Source: JALOLV01 sp046295175 (GTDB lineage Bacteria; Bacteroidota; Bacteroidia; Cytophagales; Spirosomataceae). Taken from it: a DNA stretch of 64,000 nt. Positions 51,745 through 59,897 of this stretch are shown here, piece by piece. Within the stretch, counting starts at the first letter, position 1, and each line of letters opens with the position of its first letter. The position numbers and the translations under genes are program-made. The notes beneath the pieces are model-generated. The model ran no database searches. It was not told the origin of the DNA and saw only the letters and a program-made list of their open reading frames with translations. The stretch is taken from assembly GCA_046295175.1 (NCBI GenBank), contig JBKBNY010000001.1, forward strand, positions 868,001 through 932,000, in the 5' to 3' direction.

Positions 51745-52566
51745 TTACTGTGTAGAAATAACACTCATCGGAGTGTTTGATGTATTGCCTGCAATCTTAT
51801 TATTACCAAATGAGTAAACTTTACCGGTTGAAGATGTCGTAACACCCGTAGCATTGTTAATAACAGATGTATTTGAAACCCGTATAACACTCGTGGCATT
51901 ATTTGCCCAAATACCAATTGTATTATCCGAAATAACCGAATTATCAATATAAATTGCCGAGTTTGCATTGCCCTGAATACCAGTCGGATTGCCCTGTACA
52001 TAAATGTTATCGAGCATAAGATTCGCAGTACCGGTTGTTGTAGTTGCTTTTATCCCAATCCCTGTTCCCGAAATCGTAGTTATCGTTGATTTTTTCATAG
52101 TCAAAACTCCCGATGCTGTTAGGCTTACATCTACACCCGATGTCGTAAAACCTTCAATAGTACAATTTTCTATGTGAACCTTTGCCCCGCCTATGTATCT
52201 AATTCCGTTTAGTCCTGTTCCTGTGCCATTGATGGAGATGCTTCTAATTGTAACGACATCATTTGCACCAGCGTTTACGACAATCCCGTTTGTTGAAGCG
52301 GCTAAAATTCCAGCCAAAGTGCCATCTCCATTGATTGTAATAGCCTTCGTAATAGTCACGGCACCGTAACCACCAGGGTCTAAAGCCGAGATTTCGCCAC
52401 CTGCGGCAGTTTTTGAGATAGCCCCAGCAAAGGTTTTGCACGGAGCTGTGCGGCTACATGGGTTAGCGTCATCGCCAACACCCGAAACCCAAGTTCGAGT
52501 TGCTTGTGCCATCACTACCGAAGACCCAACTATTACTAAATAAATCAATAGGTATATTTTTTTCAT
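51745..52566 (-). CDS. Exported right-handed beta-helix protein
   Basis: A 273-residue exported protein (signal MKKIYLLIYLVIVGSSVVMAQ). It starts TRTWVSGVGDDANPCSRTAPCKTFAGAI, a conserved entry module of pectate-lyase-like helices with a Cys pair, and then shows PbH1-like rungs: VHIENCTIEGFTTSGVDV, LTMKKSTITTISGTGIGI, IYIDNSVISDNTIGIWANN, IRVSNTSVINNATGV. There are no catalytic residues typical of polysaccharide lyases, so it may be a structural or binding protein. It follows the Lcl-domain gene by 25 bp and ends with a terminator. Confidence 0.88.
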   Translation of the reverse strand: MKKIYLLIYLVIVGSSVVMAQATRTWVSGVGDDANPCSRTAPCKTFAGAISKTAAGGEISALDPGGYGAVTITKAITINGDGTLAGILAASTNGIVVNAGANDVVTIRSISINGTGTGLNGIRYIGGAKVHIENCTIEGFTTSGVDVSLTASGVLTMKKSTITTISGTGIGIKATTTTGTANLMLDNIYVQGNPTGIQGNANSAIYIDNSVISDNTIGIWANNATSVIRVSNTSVINNATGVTTSSTGKVYSFGNNKIAGNTSNTPMSVISTQ

Positions 52567-52591
52567 CTTATTGTATTGTTAATGGTTAGGT

Positions 52592-53356
52592 TTAAAATCT
52601 TCGGATGGCTCTTACTCGATACGTTGACATTTTAGATTGTTCGGATGCGATTCCGCTACTAAAGTCCAGAGCAACAGCACTTTCAGAAGTAAGGTCTGCG
52701 GCGGGCATCGCTTCGGTCGATGACCAATAGCTCGTTGCCGACATCCCAAGGGTAACTCTCTGAGTGTACATAAGATTTAGTTCTAAAGCCGAAGGAAGAT
52801 ACCAATCGCCAAAACTACCACCATTATGAGTCGATGCAATACTTGCGGCGTAAAGTCCATTTCTTTGGGCATTATTGATAAGCTCAGTATTGATAGCACC
52901 GCCATAAGCTCCTGAACGTATTGCCATCGTTGTTATGTAGTTGATATTAGCCCATTTTGCACTCGTCGTTTGGTCACTTGTAGCGGCTACAAGTCCGTGT
53001 TCGCCAGTTGCATCTACCCAAAAAACAATACCACCTTGTGCCGATTGTCCAATGGTATATGTAGTCGAAGAACCCGGTGAGGTCTGGAACATAGCAACCC
53101 AGCTGCTTCCGTTGTAGCTATACGGACCAGATGGCGAGCAATCTGTACAATAAACTTGTAAACCCGAAACTGCCGTAAGAGCATTTCGTTGGGCTGTTGT
53201 CATTCGGGGAGGCAAAACTCCTTTTGTTGTTGTGGCTGCATCAATGATACCCGAAGGATTTGACGGACTAATAGTTACACTTTGTGCTAAGGCAATAGAA
53301 GAAATAATTGCTAAAAAGTAGCATAAAGCTATGCTACGAATAGACGGAGGTCTCAT
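52592..53356 (-). CDS. Secreted Lcl (DUF1566)-domain protein
   Basis: A 254-residue exported protein (signal MRPPSIRSIALCYFLAIISSIALA). The N-terminus QSVTISPSNPSGIIDAATTTKG and the following LPPRMTTAQRNALTAVSGLQVYCTD module match the fibre proteins at 3-12 kb. The C-terminal half is a Lcl/DUF1566 domain: GGIVFWVDATGEHGLVAATSDQ, WYLPSALELNLMYTQRVTLGM, SYWSSTEAMP and YRVRAIRRF. Such domains are lectin-like, but a ligand is not known. It is the first gene of a two-gene unit with the beta-helix gene. Confidence 0.88.
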   Translation of the reverse strand: MRPPSIRSIALCYFLAIISSIALAQSVTISPSNPSGIIDAATTTKGVLPPRMTTAQRNALTAVSGLQVYCTDCSPSGPYSYNGSSWVAMFQTSPGSSTTYTIGQSAQGGIVFWVDATGEHGLVAATSDQTTSAKWANINYITTMAIRSGAYGGAINTELINNAQRNGLYAASIASTHNGGSFGDWYLPSALELNLMYTQRVTLGMSATSYWSSTEAMPAADLTSESAVALDFSSGIASEQSKMSTYRVRAIRRF

Positions 53357-53482
53357 AAAGAGCGATTTTTAATGGTTAGATTGAGGACTTCTGATGGTTA
53401 AATGTACGATACTAAAATCATTAATTCAAAATAAAATGAGGTTATTTTTACTTGATTTTTTTATATCGCAAAAAAGTAGAAT

Positions 53483-53546
53483 CTGTGACACGACTAACTC
53501 TACACACCTAATTATCAGGCAATTATATTTAGTAGTCGTATCAAGG
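53483..53546 (+). repeat. Degenerate copy of repeat B (hairpin arms)
   Basis: Arms CTGTGACACGACT (53483-53495) and AGTCGTATCAAGG (53534-53546) match the arms of repeat B, with a compensating change at the base of the stem (CGACT/AGTCG instead of CGGCT/AGCCG). It lies in the 451-bp gene-free stretch 53357-53807, which is otherwise made of repeats A3 and B1. Confidence 0.6.
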
Positions 53547-53583
53547 TTATTATTTTCAGAAGTCTATTTTGAGTATTTATGCT

Positions 53584-53635
53584 GCTGGTTCGAGATTCTT
53601 ATCTCGAACCCAAATGATGGGGTTTCCGAACCTCA
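53584..53635 (+). repeat. Two-hairpin repeat A, copy 3
   Basis: GCTGGTTCGAGATTCTTATC then TCGAACC, spacer CAAATGAT, then GGGGTTTCCGAACCTC. It directly abuts repeat B copy 1 (from 53640), which lacks its left end, so repeat A probably inserted there or replaced it. Confidence 0.92.
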
Positions 53636-53639
53636 TTTA

Positions 53640-53765
53640 AAATAACTTCCCTAAAAAAAACCGTGACACGGCTAAACCATAATAGCCTAATTTTCAATGT
53701 TAAAGGTTCGAGCCGTGCCACGGATTCTATCCATTATTTTAACTATGTTATTTCACAATCTATAA
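53640..53765 (+). repeat. MITE-like repeat B, copy 1 (left end missing)
   Basis: Nearly identical over 126 bp to the copy at 61760-61885. The long hairpin is CCGTGACACGGCT (53661) with AGCCGTGCCACGG (53711), followed by a conserved right end GTTATTTCACAATCTATAA. The outer left inverted repeat seen in copy 2 is absent here. Confidence 0.88.
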
Positions 53766-53807
53766 AACCAATAATTTCCGCTGCCAAGAGGGCGTGATAT
53801 TTAGACC

Positions 53808-54647
53808 TTAATTTCCGTTTGGCTTATATGGTTTCAAATCGCCCATTCCGCCATTGGCAAGGCGTTGTCGGGTTTTTTGCATTTGTTCATCGGTCGTCAT
53901 CACAAATGGCCCACCATAAACAATAGGCTCGTTTATGGGTCTTGCAGTTGCAAACATAAATTCTAAACCATCAGCCCCTCCACTCACATGAACTTTATCT
54001 CCTTCTAAACCAAAATTAATCAAGGTCTGTGCTTTAATTTCTGTATTTTCGGTAATTCCATTACCGCCCAGTCCGTAGATAAATGCCATTTGTTCTGCTT
54101 CAAACTCTATAGATTTGTGAGGATTCAAATAAACATGAAACAAGTTAATATCGGTTACCAATTGATAATTTGAAGCCTTATCGCTGAAATTTCCATGAAT
54201 AATCCTTAACTTATAATCTTGGTTTATTACCTCCGGAATATCGCTCGCATTTACATGGATAGCTTTGGGCATTACCCAACGGTTTTCTTCGCTATGATTA
54301 AACCAGATTTGAAACCCATGTGCATCAATACCTGATTCTCTCGGAAATTCATCGTGAAACATCCCACTTCCTGTTTGAGAAACATGGAGTCCGCCTGGCT
54401 CAATATAACTGAAATCTCCTAAACTATCCCGATTGATGAAACCCTGCTCGCTATCTGGTAGCATATACGTCATAACAGACACACCTGCATGTGGGTGTGG
54501 TCCAAAAACAGGCTGGCTCATGTGATATTCTGTAAAAACCAAAATAGGTTCTATCGGATATGCGTGTGCCATAATATCTACACCTTTTAATCCTCGAAAA
54601 GGCTGCTTGAATTGATGTTCTGTTTTTTTGATTATTGATTTATTCAT
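53808..54647 (-). CDS. Pirin-family protein
   Basis: A 279-residue cupin-type protein with two beta-barrel halves. The metal-binding part HPHAGVSVMTYMLPDSEQGFINRDSLGDFSYIEPGGLHVSQTGSGMFHDE keeps the His-x-His, the second His (LHVSQTGSG) and the terminal His-x-Glu of pirins. Bacterial pirins include quercetin dioxygenases and redox-responsive factors; the activity is not predictable. The gene is preceded, on the same strand, by a MarR-type regulator, a common association with stress-responsive pirins. Confidence 0.93.
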   Translation of the reverse strand: MNKSIIKKTEHQFKQPFRGLKGVDIMAHAYPIEPILVFTEYHMSQPVFGPHPHAGVSVMTYMLPDSEQGFINRDSLGDFSYIEPGGLHVSQTGSGMFHDEFPRESGIDAHGFQIWFNHSEENRWVMPKAIHVNASDIPEVINQDYKLRIIHGNFSDKASNYQLVTDINLFHVYLNPHKSIEFEAEQMAFIYGLGGNGITENTEIKAQTLINFGLEGDKVHVSGGADGLEFMFATARPINEPIVYGGPFVMTTDEQMQKTRQRLANGGMGDLKPYKPNGN

Positions 54648-54892
54648 TGTTTTGTCTGATTAATGTTAAAAAATTGAATAATTGAGGCTATCTCAAATAC
54701 TCGAAACATATCTTAAAATGCTGATTATTAATAACTTATATTCTTTACACGATTAAATTTAAGCATTTATTAAAATAGAAAATCTAACTTTAATCTTGTT
54801 AAAAACACCTTTGCAGTGTTAATCAATAGAATAAGTGTTCCAAAATGTTTAATAGCATATTGATAAATACGCAACATATTATATAAATTTTT

Positions 54893-55327
54893 TTAGCCTA
54901 CGTTAGCTATTATTTTTTTCAGAACACCCATTGCGATAGCCCTTTCTTGTTCGGATACCCCTTTCAATGAATCTTCGATAGATTTCTCGGCACACTCGGC
55001 CGTTTCTTTTTCGAGTTGTTTACCTAATTCGGTAAGATAGATTCTGAAAACCCTTCTATCGTTGGGGTCATCTTGCCTGATAACAACTTTTTCTCTTTCA
55101 AGAATATCAATAATCCGTGTTACATTAGCTCGATTTCGATTGGTACAGGCGGCTAATTCGCTTTGTTGTAATCCATCGGTTTTCCACAGATGAGACAATA
55201 CCCTAAACTGGTCAGGTGTAATGGGTAAATTCTTGTCTTTCATCAATTTTGCCAAATGCCTATACATAGCAGTATGTGCTACTCCCAAAGCTCTTCCAAA
55301 AGATGTTTCAAACTTGAATGTTTCCAT
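54893..55327 (-). CDS. MarR-family transcriptional regulator
   Basis: A 144-residue winged-helix regulator. Recognition-helix text: QSELAACTNRNRANVTRIIDILEREKVVIRQDDPNDRRVFRIYLTELGKQLEKE, with the wing in PNDRRVFRIYL. No conserved oxidant-sensing Cys at the N-terminus is obvious; Cys residues are at CTNRN and CAEKS. It probably regulates the pirin gene 245 bp downstream, or itself. The spacer to pirin is AT-rich and contains no recognisable operator. Confidence 0.93.
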   Translation of the reverse strand: METFKFETSFGRALGVAHTAMYRHLAKLMKDKNLPITPDQFRVLSHLWKTDGLQQSELAACTNRNRANVTRIIDILEREKVVIRQDDPNDRRVFRIYLTELGKQLEKETAECAEKSIEDSLKGVSEQERAIAMGVLKKIIANVG

Positions 55328-55419
55328 ATATAATGTTAAATACGCAACAAAAATATATCACAGATTTTGATTCTACAAATTTGTCAAGCAAATTTTATTA
55401 AAAATCAAATCAGTTTTCC

Positions 55420-55470
55420 GCTGGTTCGAGATTCCTATCTCGAACCCAAATGATGAAGTTTCCAAACCTC
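55420..55470 (+). repeat. Two-hairpin repeat A, copy 4
   Basis: GCTGGTTCGAGATTCCTATC then TCGAACC, spacer CAAATGAT, then GAAGTTTCCAAACCTC. The first hairpin is intact and the second carries one mismatch. It lies 4 bp before the stop codon of the T9SS pectate-lyase-like gene. Confidence 0.9.
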
Positions 55471-55473
55471 GGT

Positions 55474-57198
55474 TTACTTCAAAACCAACAATTTCCGTTG
55501 CCAAACCTGCGAGCCAGCGTAGATTTTGATAAAATACGTTCCGTTTGTAATGAGCCTCGGCAGGCTAAACGAATGGGTGTTTTCATTGATATTCGATTCT
55601 CCCAAAACCACACGTCCCTCTAAATCAATCAATTCAAATCGCCAATTAGACGTGTTTTGGTTTACTTTCACCACAAAATCGTAATCGGTTGGGTTTGGAG
55701 CAATTATCACCGCAAAATCTTCGGATGAATTGATTTCGGTATTGGTTATTGTACCCGAAGGATTGGTGATGATAACCGACTGCTGACCAATGAGTTTATC
55801 CGAAAGTTCGTTTAAATAACACTCTAAATTGGTGAAGCCTTCGATACCCGTAAATTTCTTTGATAATTGTGTACCATTGTGGTCGGCGGCATTGGGGTTG
55901 AGTCCGTTAGCTATCTCCCAAGCATCGGGCATACCGTCGTTGTCGGTATCGGTTGGGGCAGCGGGCGGACTTGTAAAATTTAACTGAAAAGCATCATTAA
56001 AAAAATCCGTTCCGTTTACGGCTTGCGTAGCTATCGCATTGGTTTTCAGCGGATTCAGCAATCTCGTGTCTTGTGGGTCTCGCGGAAAAGCCCCCGCTTG
56101 CTTTACCATATAATCTTGTAATTGAGCCGATGGCGTATTGCTTACAATCGGAAAAGCGTGTCTTGTCGTCAGTCTTTGGGCCGAACCATTGCTGGTATTT
56201 GGGGCATTGGAATTGAAATCATTACAGCAATAAAAAAGTTGATAATCGCTGTAATTGGGGTAGAGATTCATGGTATTTCCGTTGATAAAAACCCGATTAT
56301 TGGCATTATTCAGAAAATCGAACGAAGCCAAAGGCCCCGTGTAGGAATTACGAGAAACCGACCGATTGTTATTGAAATTGAGGTTTAGATGGAAATCTTT
56401 ACAGCCATCGCCACCCGAAGTGCAGGGGTTGTACCAAGTCTGAATCTGTTGGTCCCAAAAAAGATTATTCGATACCTCAAAATTCAGGGTTCGATTTCGG
56501 CAATGGGGCGATTCGCAGCTAAATTCAGGAAAACGTCCACCGATTCGATTCCAGACATTGTGATGGATACTGATATTGTCTTGTGGGTGGTCGGCTCGTG
56601 AATAATTGATTAACATTCCACCCAAATCGAAGTGATTGCCAATGGTTTCGGCAAGCATGCAGTTTTGCACCGTAATATTTTGAGAATGAGAGATTTGCAC
56701 AGACTCGTCGGCGGCATTGGCAAACGAACAGTGGTCAACAATAACCATATTGGCTCCATCGAGCCGCAGGCCATCGTCTAAGACATATCCTTGATTGGGC
56801 AAGGTTGTTCCCATCTTTGGTCGAGAGCGAATATGCCGAACGATGACGTTATCGGTGTTGGTATTGGTTTCGTAGATTTCATCCAAAATCAATCCTCGTA
56901 CAATGATTCCGCCGGGCGATGTCTGCCCCGCAATCGTTACTTGCCCTTGAGCTACCTCGGCAGCACACGGAATCACGCCGCTGACTTTAAACAAAATGTA
57001 GCGTTTGCCCGATTGTTGCAAACCATAATTGAGCGAACCAACGCCGCTACAATTTAGGTTGGTTACGTAGTAAACGCTTCCTCCCCTACCGCCCGAAGCC
57101 GTCGCTCCGAATCCTTCAGCCCCCGGAAAAGCCGGAATCTGAGCAAAGGTAGTTATCTCGAATAAAAGAAAAACAAAGAATAAATAAGGGATTTTCAT
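55474..57198 (-). CDS. Pectate-lyase-like beta-helix protein with T9SS C-terminal sorting domain
   Basis: A 574-residue protein with signal MKIPYLFFVFLLFEITTFAQ. The N-terminus FPGAEGFGATASGGRGGSVYYVTNLN is the polysaccharide lyase family 1 entry, followed by a helix with DGLRLDGANMVIVDHCSFANAADESVQISHSQNITVQNCM. A calcium-binding-like segment DTDNDGMPDAWEIANGLNPNAADHNG comes at about 420. The C-terminus IIAPNPTDYDFVVKVNQNTSNWRFEL ... GTYFIKIYAGSQVWQRKLLV is a type A T9SS sorting domain. It should be exported to the cell surface and act on pectin-like polysaccharide. Confidence 0.94.
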   Translation of the reverse strand: MKIPYLFFVFLLFEITTFAQIPAFPGAEGFGATASGGRGGSVYYVTNLNCSGVGSLNYGLQQSGKRYILFKVSGVIPCAAEVAQGQVTIAGQTSPGGIIVRGLILDEIYETNTNTDNVIVRHIRSRPKMGTTLPNQGYVLDDGLRLDGANMVIVDHCSFANAADESVQISHSQNITVQNCMLAETIGNHFDLGGMLINYSRADHPQDNISIHHNVWNRIGGRFPEFSCESPHCRNRTLNFEVSNNLFWDQQIQTWYNPCTSGGDGCKDFHLNLNFNNNRSVSRNSYTGPLASFDFLNNANNRVFINGNTMNLYPNYSDYQLFYCCNDFNSNAPNTSNGSAQRLTTRHAFPIVSNTPSAQLQDYMVKQAGAFPRDPQDTRLLNPLKTNAIATQAVNGTDFFNDAFQLNFTSPPAAPTDTDNDGMPDAWEIANGLNPNAADHNGTQLSKKFTGIEGFTNLECYLNELSDKLIGQQSVIITNPSGTITNTEINSSEDFAVIIAPNPTDYDFVVKVNQNTSNWRFELIDLEGRVVLGESNINENTHSFSLPRLITNGTYFIKIYAGSQVWQRKLLVLK

Positions 57199-57200
57199 GG

Positions 57201-58466
57201 CTATTTGGTAGTTTTTTCGGCAGTTGGATTCGGCTTATTGAGCAATGCCTTGATTTGGGCTAATTCTCTTTCTAAGTTTTCGATTCGGTTGTTTTGTTCT
57301 TTTAATGCCTCTACCAAAACTGCCGAAATATTGGCATAAGCCACTGATTTAAAGCCTTTTTCGTCGGTTTGGACTAATTCGGGTAATACCTTCTCTACCT
57401 CTTGAGCAATGAATCCAATCTGATGGCTCAATGCTCGGTTTTGGTCATTCCAATCAAAATAAACACCATTGAGTTGGCTTATTTTTGCTATGGAATTCGT
57501 AATCGGTTTGATATTTTTCTTTAATCTTAAATCTGACGATTGCGTAAGCGTACCCGCCAAGATGGCATTGCCATCGCCTCTGAGAGACAAGACATCCGTT
57601 GCGGTCGATACGTGGTAAAAATTGAATTGAGAATTTATCGGAGTAGCTCCTCTGTAAACCGCCTGATGCCAGCCCACACCATTGTTATTTCTAAATGCTA
57701 TGCGGGAATAGTCGTTATCATTTTCATCCAAAATAAGTTGAAAACTGTTCAAATTAGAGTTTGTCTTTAATACTGCCGCGTTATTGATAGTTCCCTGAGA
57801 AACCTCTACGAAAAGACCTGTATTTGTACCGCCACCCGCTGCGGTGGCAAAAATACCATATTTAGTACCTATATTGCCATAAGAATCAGCCTTTACCCCT
57901 GTTCTTATGCCAGATGTACTCAGTGCGTTTGATGTAGTAAAATATCCACCAGTTGCATTACCTTCTCCTAAATTTTCTGCATTGCCATATACTCCGTAGT
58001 TTTCTTCTGTACTATTGGTATATACATTTGTTCGTATTCCATAACTTGAGGAGGTAAAGCTATTTACGGTATTCAACACCTCCGAAAAAACTCCATATTT
58101 GGGGCTCGATGATGTACTAAAAACGGTAAAACGTCCTCCGTAACTACTACCCGAACCAGTACTTGTAACATTACCCTCTACGCCTATATTGATACTTGTA
58201 CCCGAACCACTCCCATATCCAGCTATTCCAACATTACGACTTGTAGAATTCAAAGCCGTAGAAGATACTGCACGAACAACATCGCTTACAGATACGCTAC
58301 CAGTATTGAATACTGCGGTACTTCTATAACCTGAAAAAGCATTTTGACTAAAACCTTTTACTTCTAAAATAGCTTCTTGACCGTTAGGGTCTGATGTGAT
58401 AGAATTTTGAGCAATAAGATTAATCGAAAAACTAATGCAGAAAATAAATACAATCGCTTTTTTCAT
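57201..58466 (-). CDS. Secreted fibre protein with S74 chaperone domain
   Basis: A 421-residue protein with signal MKKAIVFIFCISFSINLIAQ, then NSITSDPNGQEAILEV. The body has G-V-Y-G beta repeats (GIAGYGSGSGTSINIGVEGNVTSTG; EENYGVYGNAENLGEGNATGGYF). It ends with an S74 domain: SSDLRLKKNIKPITNSIAKI, with the Ser-Lys pair spaced as in phage tail spikes, then IGFIAQEVEKVLPELV and a coiled coil (EQNNRIENLERELAQIKALLNK). It lies 2 bp upstream of the T9SS lyase gene on the same strand, so the two are cotranscribed. Confidence 0.9.
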   Translation of the reverse strand: MKKAIVFIFCISFSINLIAQNSITSDPNGQEAILEVKGFSQNAFSGYRSTAVFNTGSVSVSDVVRAVSSTALNSTSRNVGIAGYGSGSGTSINIGVEGNVTSTGSGSSYGGRFTVFSTSSSPKYGVFSEVLNTVNSFTSSSYGIRTNVYTNSTEENYGVYGNAENLGEGNATGGYFTTSNALSTSGIRTGVKADSYGNIGTKYGIFATAAGGGTNTGLFVEVSQGTINNAAVLKTNSNLNSFQLILDENDNDYSRIAFRNNNGVGWHQAVYRGATPINSQFNFYHVSTATDVLSLRGDGNAILAGTLTQSSDLRLKKNIKPITNSIAKISQLNGVYFDWNDQNRALSHQIGFIAQEVEKVLPELVQTDEKGFKSVAYANISAVLVEALKEQNNRIENLERELAQIKALLNKPNPTAEKTTK

Positions 58467-58493
58467 GGGCTTTTGAGATTAAAATTGATACCT

Positions 58494-58501
58494 CAAAAGT
58501 A
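58494..58501 (-). promoter_or_regulatory. -7 element (TACTTTTG) of the S74-lyase pair
   Basis: On the minus strand TACTTTTG matches TAnnTTTG exactly and lies 27 bp before the start codon at 58466. No -33 TTG was found at the usual distance, so activation by a regulator such as the AraC-type factor next door is possible. Confidence 0.5.
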
Positions 58502-58567
58502 TTGACTCAAACCCAAGATGTCTTGTAAATTAACGCCAAAAGCATGGACAAAAACGACAAACAGCGT

Positions 58568-59869
58568 TTATTGATTATTTTTGGTGAATTCAGAAGGACT
58601 TTTGGCAAAATATTTCTTGAATGTCCGTGTAAAGTACGCAGGGTCGGAGAACCCAACCGAGTAGGCAACCTCCGATATGGTTTTATCGGTTTGGCGAAGC
58701 AAAACGGCTGCTTCTTCCATCTTGATTGAAGTAATAAAATTGGTCGGAGTCGTATCCAATTTATCTTTGAAGATTCGTTGTAATTGCCGCAAACTTACCG
58801 ACAATTCATCAGCAAGCTCGGCGGGTGTGGTATTTTGGTCGAGGTTTTGCAGGATGAATGTCTTGGCTTTTTTGATGAATGTTTCTTCTTCGCTATTCAC
58901 GATTTTGATTTCGTTGAATATCGCATTGAATTTCTGCTCGCTCGAATCATCCTTGGGTCTAATCTGCCTGAGTTTATAATTCTGCCGAATCAAGATAAAC
59001 ATCGAAGGCATAAAAAAAATCAGAATCACTAAACCCCAAATCCACCAATATTTACCATAATCTTGATTGATTTTTTTCCAAAATGAAGCCTTGCCGACCA
59101 AAATCGCCTTTTGCCAATATTCCGGAAAACCCAAGTTGGTCTGACCGCCTATGCTCTCAAAACTGTAATTGGGTATGCTGTCTTCTTCGGTGAGAGGCCG
59201 AATATCCAGAAACTCATCGGCATCGTTGAAACCCACATCAATTTTGAGTTGAGAGCCTTCGTGTACATGCGTACCGAGCGATGCCCACGGAATCTGAAAC
59301 TCAATGACATACCCCAAATCGGTATCCTGATTTTTGCTGATTGTTCCGTTGTAATTTGTCCGAACATCCATCACAAAATTATCTGTGATGGTATCTTTTG
59401 GCACTTGCGATTCTACAACTTGCATCAAAAACTTATCGCCACCTCTAAAAACAGTCAAATTCCCATTCAAATCTACGATTACCTGATAATCGTCGGCATC
59501 CATTTTTGAATGACTATCGCCTTTGGAATCAATGTAAAACTCGATGGCATCATTAAATGTCAGCCTCGGGCTTCCGCTTTTATCCAAAGCCAAATCAACT
59601 AAATGTTTATCTCGAATCTCAAAAATGGCGTACAGATTTACTTCGTCGTACCCAAACGCATATTGGTTTTGGTTTCGAGACAAAACAACGTGTTTTTTTG
59701 CTTGATAAGTATATTTTTTGGTAGATTCCCAATCGTCGGCATTGCCATCAATCGCAGGAGGATTGTCTAAATATTGCACCCGAATCTGTGCAAAAGATGT
59801 GGCCGAGCATAAAAAAAGTAATATTTGGAGTAGCTTGGTTTTCAAAGTCAAGAATGCTAATTTTAGCAC
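58568..59869 (-). CDS. Membrane-tethered AraC-type regulator with extracytoplasmic CBM9-like domain
   Basis: A 433-residue protein. The reported start is GTG; TTG codons at 59851 or 59845 are also possible. A signal-like segment (LLQILLFLCSATSFAQ) precedes an extracytoplasmic domain IRVQYLDNPPAIDGNADDWESTKKYTY, typical of CBM9-like sugar-binding domains. One membrane helix lies at about 274-294 (WWIWGLVILIFFMPSMFILI), and the C-terminus is an AraC helix-turn-helix (LRQLQRIFKDKLDTTPTNFI and ISEVAYSVGFSDPAYFTRTFKKYF). It probably senses a carbohydrate outside and controls the adjacent lyase and fibre genes (inference). Confidence 0.9.
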   Translation of the reverse strand: MLKLAFLTLKTKLLQILLFLCSATSFAQIRVQYLDNPPAIDGNADDWESTKKYTYQAKKHVVLSRNQNQYAFGYDEVNLYAIFEIRDKHLVDLALDKSGSPRLTFNDAIEFYIDSKGDSHSKMDADDYQVIVDLNGNLTVFRGGDKFLMQVVESQVPKDTITDNFVMDVRTNYNGTISKNQDTDLGYVIEFQIPWASLGTHVHEGSQLKIDVGFNDADEFLDIRPLTEEDSIPNYSFESIGGQTNLGFPEYWQKAILVGKASFWKKINQDYGKYWWIWGLVILIFFMPSMFILIRQNYKLRQIRPKDDSSEQKFNAIFNEIKIVNSEEETFIKKAKTFILQNLDQNTTPAELADELSVSLRQLQRIFKDKLDTTPTNFITSIKMEEAAVLLRQTDKTISEVAYSVGFSDPAYFTRTFKKYFAKSPSEFTKNNQ

Positions 59870-59897
59870 TACAAATTAACCCTAAAAATATCGTTTC

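Noticed and set aside
53394..53645. 83-codon plus-strand open frame between Lcl and pirin genes.
   Set aside because: It runs through a degenerate repeat B and repeat A copy 3 and has no protein-like features.
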